DNA of 64,000 nucleotides, taken from the NCBI RefSeq assembly GCF_018449525.1, contig NZ_JAAVUS010000012.1, forward strand, positions 62,001 to 126,000, in the 5' to 3' direction. The translations under genes were made by a program, and so were the position numbers. This stretch comes from Bradyrhizobium sp. dw_78. Its GTDB lineage: Bacteria; Pseudomonadota; Alphaproteobacteria; Rhizobiales; Xanthobacteraceae. A model generated the notes under the pieces. It saw nothing but the letters and a program-made list of their open reading frames with translations. It ran no database searches and was not told the origin of the DNA. Shown in pieces: positions 13,751-23,408 of the stretch. How positions within the stretch are numbered: the stretch's first letter is position 1; each line of letters opens with the position of its first letter.

Positions 13751-15907
13751 TCAGAATGCCTGATCTTCGCCGATTGCGCCGGTAACGAGAGTGCCGCCGT
13801 TGTTGACAGTCGTAGTGCATCCGTTCGGCTCTACGCCGCCAACGATAAGGGCTCCCGCATTGCTACCGCTTTGCTTGGTGATGAGATTTTGGCAGATTCC
13901 GCCACCACCGCCAGTGACAGTGTGAAGCCTGACGATCGTACTGCCAGTGACGAAGGAATAGATTGGATTGGCAAGACCTTCGGAATGCCATCCATCAATA
14001 TCAACCACTCCGCCAGTGGTAATGTCGAGGCCGTAGGTGCCCGAAACCGGACCCCCGCTCTCAACCACGGTATCGACAAGATGGATATATGCTGCACCGT
14101 ACGTAATAACAACGCCCGGATTGGTAGTGGTTCCGTAGAGATTGCAATATAGGTTGCGGCCACTGAAGTTCGCCGCGCCGCCGTAACCAGTGTCACCTAG
14201 AAGGCATATGCGGTCGCCCGGATATATAGTGACATTGTCGTAGATCAGGTTTTGTTGTGCGCAATTCGTATACAGCATCGCGATGCCGCTACCGGCACCG
14301 CCGGTTCCCGTGAACAGTTGCATATCACGGATGGAGACGCCGAAGCAGGCGAGTTGCGCCGCCCGATCACCTAGGACAACAAAAGTGACATTGGGGCCAT
14401 CACTATCGCATTGCTTCAAGATGCTTGAGGTCGGCCCCGCTGCACGAAAGACGACTCCCATGGGCACGACCAGTCCGTTGCAGACCTTGGAAGCGCCGGC
14501 CGGGACGTACACACTTCCATTAGTATGCCCACCGGCATCAGGCGAATAGACAACATAGCCAGCAAAGGCCAGAGCGGCATTGATGGAGGGACCGTCATCG
14601 GTAGCAGCGGCGTCCCCGCCCGCATGAGTGTAATTTTGAACCGCGCCGAACTGGCGGATGTTGGTGTTCTGATCCGCGATGATTTGCCAATGATTCCCGA
14701 CAGCGTCGGTGAAAGAGCCTAAAGGGGATGTGACGGCAGTTATCGTAATGGTAGGCTGGGTTGTACATGGCAAATCGCGGCCCAGAGATCCTGAACCGCC
14801 CAAAGTGAGGACATTGTTTACGTTGTACGCGTTGCCGGCATTTGAGATACTAAATGCCAACATCGCTCCACCGGAGATCGTGACTGTGGCTGTAAGCCCA
14901 ACACCGTCGCCCCCCGTGGCTTTAACCCCCGGATAAGTACCTGCCGTACAACCAGCGCCGGCATTGGTGGTGGTTTCTGAAGAGACAAAGCTGTCGATGA
15001 AGGCTGCCGATCCGACATTCTTAAACGTCGCACCGCCGCCATCGCCGGGCTGGGCATAGCCGCCAGTCTGGATCATGCCGAAGGTGTGAAGATCGGTTGC
15101 CGCTGCGGCTGCTCTTGATGGCAAGAGTACGGCGCCGTTAGAGCTGCCTCCGGCCGATATCACCGTTGGGTTAGTCCCAGTGAAAGCGATCCCAGTGCCG
15201 GGGACAAAGGTTGGCGTCGAGATGGTGGTGGGGTTAGCGCCGGTGAATGTGATGCCGTCGCCGGCCGCAAATGATCCGGATGGCGCGCCAATACAGGGCG
15301 TGAGATTTGCGCTGCTGTCGAAGCACGCTCCCATGTTGGCCCGGTTGGCGGCGGGCGGCAGCGTGGCGAGCGTCTCGCCGGCGGGCGCGCGGATCACACG
15401 TCCAGTGACATCGTTGATCTTGTCCCAGACCTCCCGCAGCATCGCGACGATATCGGTCAGCACCTGGTTGAGGTTGCGGGCCGGAACGCCGGTGTTCTCA
15501 TTGAACTGAGAGACGCGCCGCGGTCGGCGGGCGCCGACGATCTGGACGGTCCCGGTCTGTACATTCGTGAAGGTTAGTACAGCGTTCGTGATCGGACGCG
15601 GCAAATTGGCAAGCGGACCGCTCGGGCTGGTGATCGTCCATCCGAACGTCGGGTCATTGAAGGCGACGTTGACGCCATTCAACCAGACTTCGACCCAATC
15701 CTGGTAGTCGGTCGAATCCCCGTAAATCGCGAAATTGACCGCACAGGCGCAGTTCGATGCCGTGATACTGTAAGAAGTCCGCCGCTCAGTATCGGGAAGC
15801 GCCGGAACTGGCGTGGGCACTCCGGCGACACTGGCCGCGATCGACGACAGCGTAATGGCTGTTGTAAGGGCAGCGAGAACCAAAGCGCGGATGCGGCGGG
15901 TGATCAC
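13751..15907 (-). CDS. Tailspike/tail-fibre protein with beta-helix region
   Basis: 718 residues from GTG 15907. The N-terminal part (about 1-190) is beta-rich and carries a hydrophobic leader-like start. The helical segment LNQVLTDIVAMLREVWDKIN may trimerise. Gly/Thr/Asn-rich sequence follows, then at about 430-700 a pectate-lyase-like repeat pattern (YVPAGASKVCNGL, MLYTNCAQQNLIYDNVTI, VDIDGWHSEG). Such proteins recognise and often cleave surface polysaccharide. GTGA overlap with the preceding gene shows translational coupling. Confidence 0.82.
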   Translation of the reverse strand: MITRRIRALVLAALTTAITLSSIAASVAGVPTPVPALPDTERRTSYSITASNCACAVNFAIYGDSTDYQDWVEVWLNGVNVAFNDPTFGWTITSPSGPLANLPRPITNAVLTFTNVQTGTVQIVGARRPRRVSQFNENTGVPARNLNQVLTDIVAMLREVWDKINDVTGRVIRAPAGETLATLPPAANRANMGACFDSSANLTPCIGAPSGSFAAGDGITFTGANPTTISTPTFVPGTGIAFTGTNPTVISAGGSSNGAVLLPSRAAAAATDLHTFGMIQTGGYAQPGDGGGATFKNVGSAAFIDSFVSSETTTNAGAGCTAGTYPGVKATGGDGVGLTATVTISGGAMLAFSISNAGNAYNVNNVLTLGGSGSLGRDLPCTTQPTITITAVTSPLGSFTDAVGNHWQIIADQNTNIRQFGAVQNYTHAGGDAAATDDGPSINAALAFAGYVVYSPDAGGHTNGSVYVPAGASKVCNGLVVPMGVVFRAAGPTSSILKQCDSDGPNVTFVVLGDRAAQLACFGVSIRDMQLFTGTGGAGSGIAMLYTNCAQQNLIYDNVTIYPGDRICLLGDTGYGGAANFSGRNLYCNLYGTTTNPGVVITYGAAYIHLVDTVVESGGPVSGTYGLDITTGGVVDIDGWHSEGLANPIYSFVTGSTIVRLHTVTGGGGGICQNLITKQSGSNAGALIVGGVEPNGCTTTVNNGGTLVTGAIGEDQAF

Positions 15908-16188
15908 TTCCCGATCACCTCAAGACGATCAGCGAGCTCCTCAAACGTATCTGCGATCGCGCGAAGGTATGCCGCACTGTCGCGGGCGTCATGGATCATT
16001 CCCCCGTAGATCGACGGCTCGGCCTTGACCGCAGCCAAGAGCGCTGCGCGAGGCAGCGCGCCTAATCGCGCGGTGATCTCGGTCAGCGTCGGTACGGTCG
16101 CGAGATGTTGGGCAACATCGAATGCTGCGGGGGAAATGTCCCGGCCGAGATAGATGGGCGCGAAGTCATCGTGCGTTTCATCGGTCAT
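15904..16188 (-). CDS. Small phage-associated protein, 94 aa
   Basis: Soluble, acidic and helical (FDVAQHLATVPTLTEITARL, SAAYLRAIADTFEELADRLE). It lies between the internal virion protein and the tailspike, and its stop overlaps the next start by four bases. No domain is recognised. A structural or chaperone role in tail assembly is inferred from position only. Confidence 0.7.
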   Translation of the reverse strand: MTDETHDDFAPIYLGRDISPAAFDVAQHLATVPTLTEITARLGALPRAALLAAVKAEPSIYGGMIHDARDSAAYLRAIADTFEELADRLEVIGK

Positions 16189-16242
16189 AGACCGATGAAA
16201 GTCGGCCCAACGTTTAGTCGCAACGCACCGAAGCGCGTCGCC

Positions 16243-19200
16243 CTATCCCGCTATCGCCATCGTGCTGTCGATCGGCGAATTGACGATGTCCCTCTTGCGA
16301 TAGGCCTGCACGGCTTCGTCATGGTACGGCTGGCTCGGGTCAAACCGGATGCGCGCGGGGCGACCGTTCTGACCCATCATCATGCCCCACCGGCCATTCG
16401 GGTCTTGCAAAATGACCTGATAGCTTGGCGGCCGGCCTTGAGCGATGTCAGACTGCGTGGTGGGATCAGATACAAGCGCGCGTGGCGCTGCGTATTGTCT
16501 CTGACCGACGATTGAGCGTCTGTCCTCCGCGTACTTCACATCCCTGTCCATGTAGGGCTGCATCTGCTGATACCGTGCGGCAGCGGCTTCCGGCGTGGCA
16601 TAGGACGGGAATTTGTCCCAGCCAACCCTTTCGACATGTTCGAGCGCTTGCTGCGACGGCTTGGCGGCGAGCCCGCTCTCGTCCGCATTCGGCGCCACGT
16701 CCGTGAGCACCTTGCCGCCCCACACCGTCGGGATGCTGTAATAGCGGCCGTCGTGCTCCTGCGGTATCGCCGCAAGCGTGAGGCGAGAACCGTCCGGAGA
16801 GCTGACGCCGCCCGGACCGGTAACGTTCGATTGGTGGATCTTGAAAAGATTCTGCTCCTCCGGCGTCAGATGCAGATCGGTAAGCGCACTATAAAAATTG
16901 CGCGCAGGATTATTACCCGCCTCGATGATTTTGCTGAACGGCGTGATGTCAGCGGCGCTGCGGCCGCCCTGCTGTCGCGCTTCGTAGGCGTTCGGATACG
17001 AGCGGCGCGGCGACTGTTCGACGCCAAGCGCGTTCGCGACCTCCTGATCGAGTTGCTTTGCGATCCAATCGTAGGAACCGTTGACCATCGGATAGTAGGC
17101 TGGATTTTCCGGCGCATAGGCCATAACCCGGTTATTGTTCGTCGGCGAGACGGCGTATTTCATCTTCAGCCGTTCCATCGCGTATTGGTCCGCCATCGTG
17201 GCGTCCCGGCTAACGGCAAATCCTTCGCGGTAATTCGCATCGTAATCGGCCTTCAAAGCTCCAGCAGCCATGGCTGGGGCCTCGCCCGCAGGCGCATTGG
17301 CGGTGGTCCCGATCAGGGGCCAGCCCGTCGAGAATTTCGACACCACCTTGTCGGGCGAGACGTTTTTCAGCGCTTCATCGGCGACGTCATCGGACGCCTT
17401 GCGGGCCTCGATTTCCTGCGGCAAGTTGAGGGTCTCCATCTTCTTCGCCAATGCGTCCGGCGTGTAGAATGAGATCATCGACTGCCATGCGCGCAGGTCG
17501 CGCAAGCCGTCGGGAAATTGTTTGTTGAATTGCATGGGATTCTGCCGTTGCAGGCTATCCATGAACGAAAACGCAGCGTTCATTTTGGCCTGGTCACCCG
17601 ACCGGGACATGCCGGTGATGCTGTCGGCCAGTTTCGTCTTGTCGAACAGCGTGGTCAGGTCCTGAGGTTGCAGTCCGGACGAGAGACCTGCGAGCACGTC
17701 CGGCCCGTTCGGCCCCTGCAGAGCGGCCTGCACCTGGCCAACGTCCTGTTTGTCGAGCACGGACAGCGGTGCCGTTTGCCAGTTCTGCGCGCCGAACTTG
17801 GCAATTCTGCTGCGCGCCGCGAGTCCTGCGGCGAGCCCTTGGGCCGAAGAGACGTCCAGCGGCCCCGGATCCTTCACCTTGTCCGGGAAGTTCGCCACGG
17901 TGGTAGCGATCGGATTTTCGTTCAGACCGGTGTTGATCGCGTTGTACCTGCGCTGCAGATCGGTGATCAGTTGCGAATTGCCGGGCGATAGACGGCCGGC
18001 GTTGCCCGCGGCGGTCAGGTCGGTGATGTTGGACTGCTGCACCACCAGTGGCGCGCGTGCGCTCTGTCCGGCAAGGTCCATGACCTCGCTGTCGTGGGCG
18101 ATGGTATCGAGCAGAGCGGGATCTCGTGCCACCCGTGCGGCGTTCACAATGTCATTGGCCAGTTGCAACGGCGGCCGGCTACCGCTCTCGCGGTAATCCT
18201 TCATGATCGTCTGCCACTGGGTATAGGCGGCGGTCCCGAGCGTGCGCGCCCGGTTGGCCTCGAGCCACATGCTGCCGGCCGGCCCCATCGACATGTCCGC
18301 GGGCCTGCCGTTGAAGATCTGCCGCGCCAACGCCCTCCTGGACTCGTAGCCGAGTCCAGCGGCGGGGTTTTGCTGCGTCCAGCCCTGCGGCCGCTCATAA
18401 TCGATGAACGCACCAGCGGCGTCCTCTGGCGTCGTGGCGGCCTGTAGCTTGGCGAGCGTGCCGGCTTCGGTGGTGTGCAGCTCATGATCGATAAAGTCGA
18501 CCTGGGTCTGTAGGTCGGACACGGGCTTGCCCTGCGCAGCCGCGAAGGCCTTCAGCGCCGTCAGCCGCTCATTGTGCCACTGCGCGAGGCCGCCGGACGT
18601 CCCATTGTCGCCAACAGCGGTCGGATCGACACCCGATTCATGAACCACATTGCCGACAATGCCGGCTGCTGCGATCGGGGAATAGCCTTTGGCGATCAGA
18701 GCCGAGTTTACGAAGGTGATGGCATTGGCCCCGTGCAGGGCCGCAAGCTGCTTGGTCTGCTCTGCAAGCGGCTGCTGGCCGAAGGAGTCGTTCAGAGGCT
18801 TCCGGATGAACGAGGAATAGACCGCAGCGGCAAGCCCGGGGTCGCCCGCCTTGCGCGCGCTATCGGCAACATGCTCGACCATGTCAGAACTGACCTCGCC
18901 GCCGGCCGCGCTCACCATCGACAGGTCGTTAAATGAGGCTCGGGCTTCCGCCACATCCTGATGGCGCAGCGCCTCGTTGGCGCGAATGTCGGCAGTGGCC
19001 TTGTGGAAATAGGCTTCGCGCTGTGGCTGGGAAAGCTGGTAGGCTGGGTTGACGAGGATATCCTGGGCCTTTGCCATAGCGCCGGCATAGCCCTGATTTT
19101 TGTAGGTCGAGTCTACGTCATACAACCATCTGCTGGCGCCGGCCTCAGAGTGAAAGGTCTGCCGATCAAAGTCGGCCTGTTCCTTTGAGTATCCGAACAG

Positions 19201-19872
19201 CGGATTGGCCGCGCGGGCCGATATCGCGGCGTCCACCTGTGCGAGACGGCTCTGCACCGCGGGATCGGCGAGCGACGCACCGCCGCGCAACATGGCCAGC
19301 ACGTCATCCTGGGCGCTGGTCTGCGTCGCCGTGAGCGCGCCGTGCTGCCTGGTAAGGTCTAAATTGGCGGCCGTGTTCGTGATTGCATTGAAGTGCTGGG
19401 TCTGAAGCTGATCCGCCTGCTGCTGGATCGCGAGGCCGACTTCGCCGCCGCCATGATCAGCGGTGTATCTGGCCTTCCACGCATTGGCAGCCGCATTAAA
19501 GCCGGCCGGATCAGTCGGGTATTTCTGGTGAATGTCGTTCATCTCCTGCGAGATGACATTCGAGTGCTGGGCGATCGTGCCTGCTTGCACGGCTGCGCCA
19601 TACGCCTCACCGGCTCGTCCAAAGATGACCGAGTTGGCAGGATTGACGATGTTAACCGAGCCGTCGGCGTTCAGCGTGACCTTCTGATTTTGCAGATCGT
19701 CCGCCGCTTGCTTCTTCGCCATGTCGGTGGCGATATCCATGGTGGTATCGGCCACCTTGGACATGGCATTCGCCATCAGGTCAGCATTCTGCTGGATATC
19801 GCCGCGCGACACCGACGACTGCGGCGCGGTCGAGGTGACGATCTGATTTCCGACTGTGGGAAGGTCAACCAT
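16243..19872 (-). CDS. Internal virion / ejection-type protein with tail-lysozyme domain
   Basis: About 1209 residues from ATG 19872 (MVDLPTVGNQIV), which overlaps the stop of the preceding gene. The N-terminal 380 residues are helical with many QQ and AA runs. A phage tail-lysozyme domain follows at about 385-510, with YSPIAAAGIVGNVVHESGVD (catalytic Glu in HESG), GGLAQWHNERL and VDFIDHELHTTE. Near the C-terminus lies HDGRYYSIPTVWGGKVL, seen in short-tailed phage internal proteins. In a phage it would breach peptidoglycan as DNA enters. Confidence 0.85.
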   Translation of the reverse strand: MVDLPTVGNQIVTSTAPQSSVSRGDIQQNADLMANAMSKVADTTMDIATDMAKKQAADDLQNQKVTLNADGSVNIVNPANSVIFGRAGEAYGAAVQAGTIAQHSNVISQEMNDIHQKYPTDPAGFNAAANAWKARYTADHGGGEVGLAIQQQADQLQTQHFNAITNTAANLDLTRQHGALTATQTSAQDDVLAMLRGGASLADPAVQSRLAQVDAAISARAANPLFGYSKEQADFDRQTFHSEAGASRWLYDVDSTYKNQGYAGAMAKAQDILVNPAYQLSQPQREAYFHKATADIRANEALRHQDVAEARASFNDLSMVSAAGGEVSSDMVEHVADSARKAGDPGLAAAVYSSFIRKPLNDSFGQQPLAEQTKQLAALHGANAITFVNSALIAKGYSPIAAAGIVGNVVHESGVDPTAVGDNGTSGGLAQWHNERLTALKAFAAAQGKPVSDLQTQVDFIDHELHTTEAGTLAKLQAATTPEDAAGAFIDYERPQGWTQQNPAAGLGYESRRALARQIFNGRPADMSMGPAGSMWLEANRARTLGTAAYTQWQTIMKDYRESGSRPPLQLANDIVNAARVARDPALLDTIAHDSEVMDLAGQSARAPLVVQQSNITDLTAAGNAGRLSPGNSQLITDLQRRYNAINTGLNENPIATTVANFPDKVKDPGPLDVSSAQGLAAGLAARSRIAKFGAQNWQTAPLSVLDKQDVGQVQAALQGPNGPDVLAGLSSGLQPQDLTTLFDKTKLADSITGMSRSGDQAKMNAAFSFMDSLQRQNPMQFNKQFPDGLRDLRAWQSMISFYTPDALAKKMETLNLPQEIEARKASDDVADEALKNVSPDKVVSKFSTGWPLIGTTANAPAGEAPAMAAGALKADYDANYREGFAVSRDATMADQYAMERLKMKYAVSPTNNNRVMAYAPENPAYYPMVNGSYDWIAKQLDQEVANALGVEQSPRRSYPNAYEARQQGGRSAADITPFSKIIEAGNNPARNFYSALTDLHLTPEEQNLFKIHQSNVTGPGGVSSPDGSRLTLAAIPQEHDGRYYSIPTVWGGKVLTDVAPNADESGLAAKPSQQALEHVERVGWDKFPSYATPEAAAARYQQMQPYMDRDVKYAEDRRSIVGQRQYAAPRALVSDPTTQSDIAQGRPPSYQVILQDPNGRWGMMMGQNGRPARIRFDPSQPYHDEAVQAYRKRDIVNSPIDSTMAIAG

Positions 19873-20035
19873 CTGTCGGTGTCCCGTTCGAGGCAAATGC
19901 CGCGTCGATATTCGCCAAGGCGCGCGTGAGCGAACTGATCAGCGGTTCTGGCGGCGGCGCCGGGCGCAGCTTTGCGCGCATCTCGGCGAGGTTGATCACC
20001 TTCGCGAACGATTCCTCATTCGAATCGCTAGCCAT
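19865..20035 (-). CDS. Small phage protein, 56 aa
   Basis: ATG 20035 to TGA 19865-19867. It is acidic at first (MASDSNEESFAKVINLAEMR), has a Pro run (RPAPPPEP), then a helix. Its start overlaps the stop of the gene before it and its stop overlaps the start of the gene after it, so all three are translationally coupled. No function is known. Confidence 0.65.
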   Translation of the reverse strand: MASDSNEESFAKVINLAEMRAKLRPAPPPEPLISSLTRALANIDAAFASNGTPTDG

Positions 20036-20429
20036 ATTTGCTGCCCCGCCTTTTCGCGGTGTCCGCGACGGGCGCGGCTAATTCATGATCCCTCGGCGTG
20101 AGCCGCGACGCATTGCCAAAGCGCTGGTTGGAGCGATCAACTGGCGTGCGAAGCGCGAGCGTGCGGGCAGTGGCGACGTCGTTCTCGATGATGAGGATCT
20201 TCAGGCCTAGCACACCGAGCATCGCTTCGAGAGCATAGGGCCACATCTTCTTGTTCTTGCGTCGGGGCTCACCAGCGTCCCTGCCAAGGATTTTCCCGGC
20301 ATATCCGACCGGCAATCCGCCAAGCCGATCGATTTCCAGGCGGGAGATCCCGAGTTCATCCGCGCGGGCCCGACAGGTCTCGACCAGCCCGCGGTAATCG
20401 TTGATCAGCCGGCCAAGCTGGGCACCCAT
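20028..20429 (-). CDS. HTH-like phage protein, 133 aa
   Basis: Residues 13-52 (LVETCRARADELGISRLEID, then RLGGLPVGYAGKILG) look like an HTH of the Cro/C1 or terminase-adaptor type. A basic stretch PRRKNKKMWP and a helix follow. The C-terminal 45 residues are low in structure. It lies at the head of the coupled virion gene run. Confidence 0.6.
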   Translation of the reverse strand: MGAQLGRLINDYRGLVETCRARADELGISRLEIDRLGGLPVGYAGKILGRDAGEPRRKNKKMWPYALEAMLGVLGLKILIIENDVATARTLALRTPVDRSNQRFGNASRLTPRDHELAAPVADTAKRRGSKYG

Positions 20430-20445
20430 GTCGAGGCCTCGCCCG

Positions 20446-20859
20446 TCAGACGCCTGCGACGCGCGGAATCAGTGGTGTGGTGATCTTCGGCAAAGGATTC
20501 GAGAGGCCATCGTCGAGATGTATCTGGCCATCGCGCCATGGCGAGCGCTGCAAGCGCGATTTCTGGCGGGAGGTGAAAAACTCGAGAACCCGCTGAGCGC
20601 TGAAATTCAACGGGGTCATTGTTCCCGGGTTCGGCCACTCGGTGGTTTCAATGGCCTCACCGGCCTTGTGGATCCGCTCGCCGTACTGCCAGACATCGCT
20701 TTCCGAACTACTCGAAAAAGGGGGTTCAAACCTGAACCGCTCTTTCGGGGCCGGCTTGGTGTCCCGGCTGATCCGGTATTTGGGGATTTCGTGCCGCCAG
20801 TTGAGCGATGGTAACGCGGGAATGGGCTTGCGGTCGTCAGTTGCGGTCGTGGTCGACAT
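20446..20859 (-). CDS. Hypothetical phage-associated protein, 137 aa
   Basis: A hydrophilic protein rich in Pro, Arg and Ser, with segments RHEIPKYRISRDTKPAPKER and LNFSAQRVLEFFTSRQKSRL. No domain is recognised. It is separated by 16 bases from the next gene on the strand and is part of the same run. Confidence 0.6.
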   Translation of the reverse strand: MSTTTATDDRKPIPALPSLNWRHEIPKYRISRDTKPAPKERFRFEPPFSSSSESDVWQYGERIHKAGEAIETTEWPNPGTMTPLNFSAQRVLEFFTSRQKSRLQRSPWRDGQIHLDDGLSNPLPKITTPLIPRVAGV

Positions 20860-20884
20860 GGTGCGTGTCCTTGGTTGAGGGAGA

Positions 20885-21088
20885 TCAGCTCGTGGCGACT
20901 GCCGTGTAGGTCCAGCTGCCGATCAAGTTGGCGCCGGTGTCCAGGATTTCACCTGATGCCTGAGCACCGCCGGCGCCGCGGATCGATTGCGCCGCGAGCT
21001 CACAAGCCCGGGCAACCGAGGCAGTCTCTTGGGCCCTCGTGGAGAGCGCGGGGCTCGGGACGTTCACGGTGATGACGGCTAGCGACAT
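20885..21088 (-). CDS. Hypothetical protein, 67 aa
   Basis: Begins MSLAVITVNVPSPALSTRAQ and ends GSWTYTAVATS. It is Ala/Ser-rich with beta-strand character at both ends, and it is preceded by GGAGACCAAGACATG-like context. It is the first gene after the gene-poor interval and may be a small virion or head-decoration-type protein. Function unknown. Confidence 0.55.
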   Translation of the reverse strand: MSLAVITVNVPSPALSTRAQETASVARACELAAQSIRGAGGAQASGEILDTGANLIGSWTYTAVATS

Positions 21089-21438
21089 GTCTTGGTCTCC
21101 AGAATGGCCCTAGATAGGCTTACGGGACTCACTGATTAGTCCGGGTGATTGGATGGGGGATTGAGTGAAGAACGGCGAAAACGAATCCAGAGTCGTTTCT
21201 GCGCGATTGAGCGCGGGTCCGGAAGTTTTCGCGGGAAAATAAAATCTGAGGGTCCGAAGATTTCGGGGGTGATGCGAGAGGGCGAAACACGAGCTCTATG
21301 AACTCGCCGACTTTTTCCCCGGATGGCCTCGCGGGCGATCGTGGGGAAAGGAGGACCGCACCCGGCACCCTCCTCCATCTCGCGGCTGCGAGCCAATCGG
21401 TCTAACCGAAGATGCATGGTGTTCCACATATCGCTGCT

Positions 21439-21459
21439 TATTGGACAGCAGTTGGACAC
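21439..21459 (-). repeat. Inverted near-copy of the element-end repeat
   Basis: Read on the reverse strand it matches 19 of 21 bases of the repeat at 9488 and 26399, and the two TGTCCAA-type heptamers keep their 11-base period. It lies in the gene-poor interval. Confidence 0.6.
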
Positions 21460-21933
21460 TGATTTGCGCACGATTGCAAATACCCCTTCAAATATAGTCC
21501 ATGCGCGTCTGTCGGCGTCCAATCTCTTCACCTTGTATCAGTGGCGATCTCGATCACTCGGTGCTCCGCGACATCGACATCGATCCTCGCGCCGGCCGGT
21601 CCGATGGTCTCACCGCTCTCGAAAATGTTTGAGCGGTGATCGCTCGCGCAAAACATCTCAAAACATGAGTTTTACGTGAGGCTTCACAGGGACGGAAATT
21701 CCGTCTCACTGATGGCCTTTCAAGAACCAAGACGTTGATACGACTCCGGAATTGGAGTTGTGCTTCCTTTCTGAGCACAGGGAGTCACACACGTGAGGGC
21801 CACCACACATACTTGCTGTTTTCTGCACGGATTTGACTGCTTTCCAGCATGTAGTTGTCATGCCTGCGCTTGCTTCTGATCTTGTTCGGCACAAGCGGTG
21901 CGCTAGCGAGCGTCGCCGGAGGCAGAGCGCTGC

Positions 21934-22110
21934 TGGCGCATAGCGGGTGGGACGGAATATGCGAGAGGCGCGCTTGCGCCATTGGTGCGCCACCAGCAAT
22001 CGGGGTAATGGCGCGCGCTTTTGCGCCATCCCCTGCCCTAGGGAAATTTCAATGACGGCGCAGATTGAGTTGCGCCATTGGTGCGCCATTGAATTTTTGG
22101 TAATGGCGCA
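21934..22110. repeat. TGCGCCA / TGGCGCA repeat array, iteron- or operator-like
   Basis: Seven exact copies of the heptamer TGCGCCA or its complement plus two one-mismatch copies (22009, 22056) lie in 177 bases, in both orientations. The unit TGCGCCATTGGTGCGCCA occurs twice, at 21975 and 22071, 96 bases apart. The array abuts the 3' end of the helicase gene. It could be a replication origin or a repressor-binding region. Confidence 0.65.
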
Positions 22111-22112
22111 GG

Positions 22113-23408
22113 TCATGAAGGCCTCTTTGCGTGACAAACACGCAGGCTCTTGCGGGGCTTTCTCGCGATCGGATCGTCGTGATCTTCGACCAGCAGCACG
22201 CCGTTCTTGAGCCACGTTTTCACTATCTCGCGGCACTGGGACTCGGTGTGGTCCGGACAATGGCGTTGTACAGCCGCCCAGGCAGCACGATCGTCGGCCC
22301 TTGGAGCGTCGGAATAGCGCTGGCCATTCGGTAGGCCGGCCTCGATCTCGTCGAGTGCGGCATTAAGCTGCGCGTTGGAGAGATTGTCCCACGTCCTCGG
22401 TGGGTGCCACCGGATCACGGTCTGGACGTCGTCGCCATTGGGATAGTCAGCTGTGCCGTTGTCGAGATGAACGCCGATCAGCTTGAACCAAGTTGCCTCG
22501 TCCGCTGGCGGCGCGAGGTTGACCTTGCTGGAGTCGAGTCGGACATAAAGTCGGCGTTCTGTCGCTGGGACACCGAAGGTGTCGCCCTCGGCGTCAGTCA
22601 TGCGGGTGAGCGTGTACATGAGCCGCCCGGCGTCGCGGGCTGCGCTGGCGCCGCGGCCGGCATCGGCGTCCCCAGCCGTCTGTAGGCCCTTCTTTGTGTG
22701 ATGGGGGACGTCGATCGCGATATTAAACTCTATCGCCAGTTTCACGAGCAGGCCGCAGACAAAATCCATGGAAGAGTTGTCGTTTTCCTCAAGCGCGTGC
22801 AGCTTGACGAAGGGATCCAGCCCGAGCAGGTCAATCTGCCGATCTCTGATGACCTGGCGTAGCATCGCCTCCAGCGGCCCGCTCACGCGCGCGCCGTCCT
22901 TGATGTCGGCGAGCTTGATACCCTTCGGCGTGGCGCAGAAAAGCCAGCCCTTTAGGTCCGAGGGTGCGATCCCGTGATGGATGCGAGCCGCGGCGAGCCG
23001 CCGCCGGAGCTCGTTGTCGTCGTCCTCGAGGCTGAGCAGGAGCACACGGGAGCGCTTGAAGACGTGCTCACCAGTCAGCGGCCGGCCTGTCGCGAGGGAA
23101 AGGTACTGCAACGTCCGCAGCGCGGTCTTGCCGGTGGCGCCCGGCGCCAGCAGACCGGAAAGAAACTGACGGCAGAACTGATTGCCGAGCAGCCATTCCC
23201 GAGGCGGCGGCATATTCGAGTGCTCACCTGCATCCCACTCGTTCAGCGAGGAGTCTCCTTTCGCCTGGATGACGTCCGGATCCAGCTCATAGACCGGCTC
23301 CCCATCGACACTATCCGGATAGGACTCGTACGGCGGCGGCTCCTCGCTTACCGGGGGACCAACACCCACTTTTGCGAAAGCCAGAGCTACGCTGCTGCGG
23401 TCGAGCAC
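22113..23408 (-). CDS. RepA-like replicative helicase / AAA ATPase
   Basis: 431 residues from GTG 23408, which has GGAGAG upstream; a longer in-frame version would run through the preceding gene. Residues 67-95 are PPPREWLLGNQF...LLAPGATGKT with Walker A. A LLLSLEDDD motif follows, then Walker B in IDLLGLDPF and DVPHHTKKG with the sensor His. This is the RecA-fold hexameric helicase family of RSF1010 RepA and many phage or island replication modules. The C-terminal 100 residues form a winged-helix-like tail. It probably unwinds the element's origin. Confidence 0.82.
   Translation of the reverse strand: MLDRSSVALAFAKVGVGPPVSEEPPPYESYPDSVDGEPVYELDPDVIQAKGDSSLNEWDAGEHSNMPPPREWLLGNQFCRQFLSGLLAPGATGKTALRTLQYLSLATGRPLTGEHVFKRSRVLLLSLEDDDNELRRRLAAARIHHGIAPSDLKGWLFCATPKGIKLADIKDGARVSGPLEAMLRQVIRDRQIDLLGLDPFVKLHALEENDNSSMDFVCGLLVKLAIEFNIAIDVPHHTKKGLQTAGDADAGRGASAARDAGRLMYTLTRMTDAEGDTFGVPATERRLYVRLDSSKVNLAPPADEATWFKLIGVHLDNGTADYPNGDDVQTVIRWHPPRTWDNLSNAQLNAALDEIEAGLPNGQRYSDAPRADDRAAWAAVQRHCPDHTESQCREIVKTWLKNGVLLVEDHDDPIARKPRKSLRVCHAKRPS

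Larger units (their letters stand above)
21089..22112. other. 1-kb gene-poor interval between replication and virion modules
   Basis: No convincing gene. The left part has short overlapping frames without ribosome sites; the best, 21129-21368 on the reverse strand, has low protein character. The middle holds the inverted third copy of the end repeat (21439-21459). The right part holds the TGCGCCA array (21934-22110). In an intact phage, terminase, portal and capsid genes would be expected near here, so this may be a deletion junction fused to an origin or control region. Confidence 0.55.

Noticed and set aside
21136..21531. 131-codon leftward ORF in the gene-poor interval
   Set aside because: Overlaps the internal copy of the end repeat, has no ribosome site and its composition is not protein-like.
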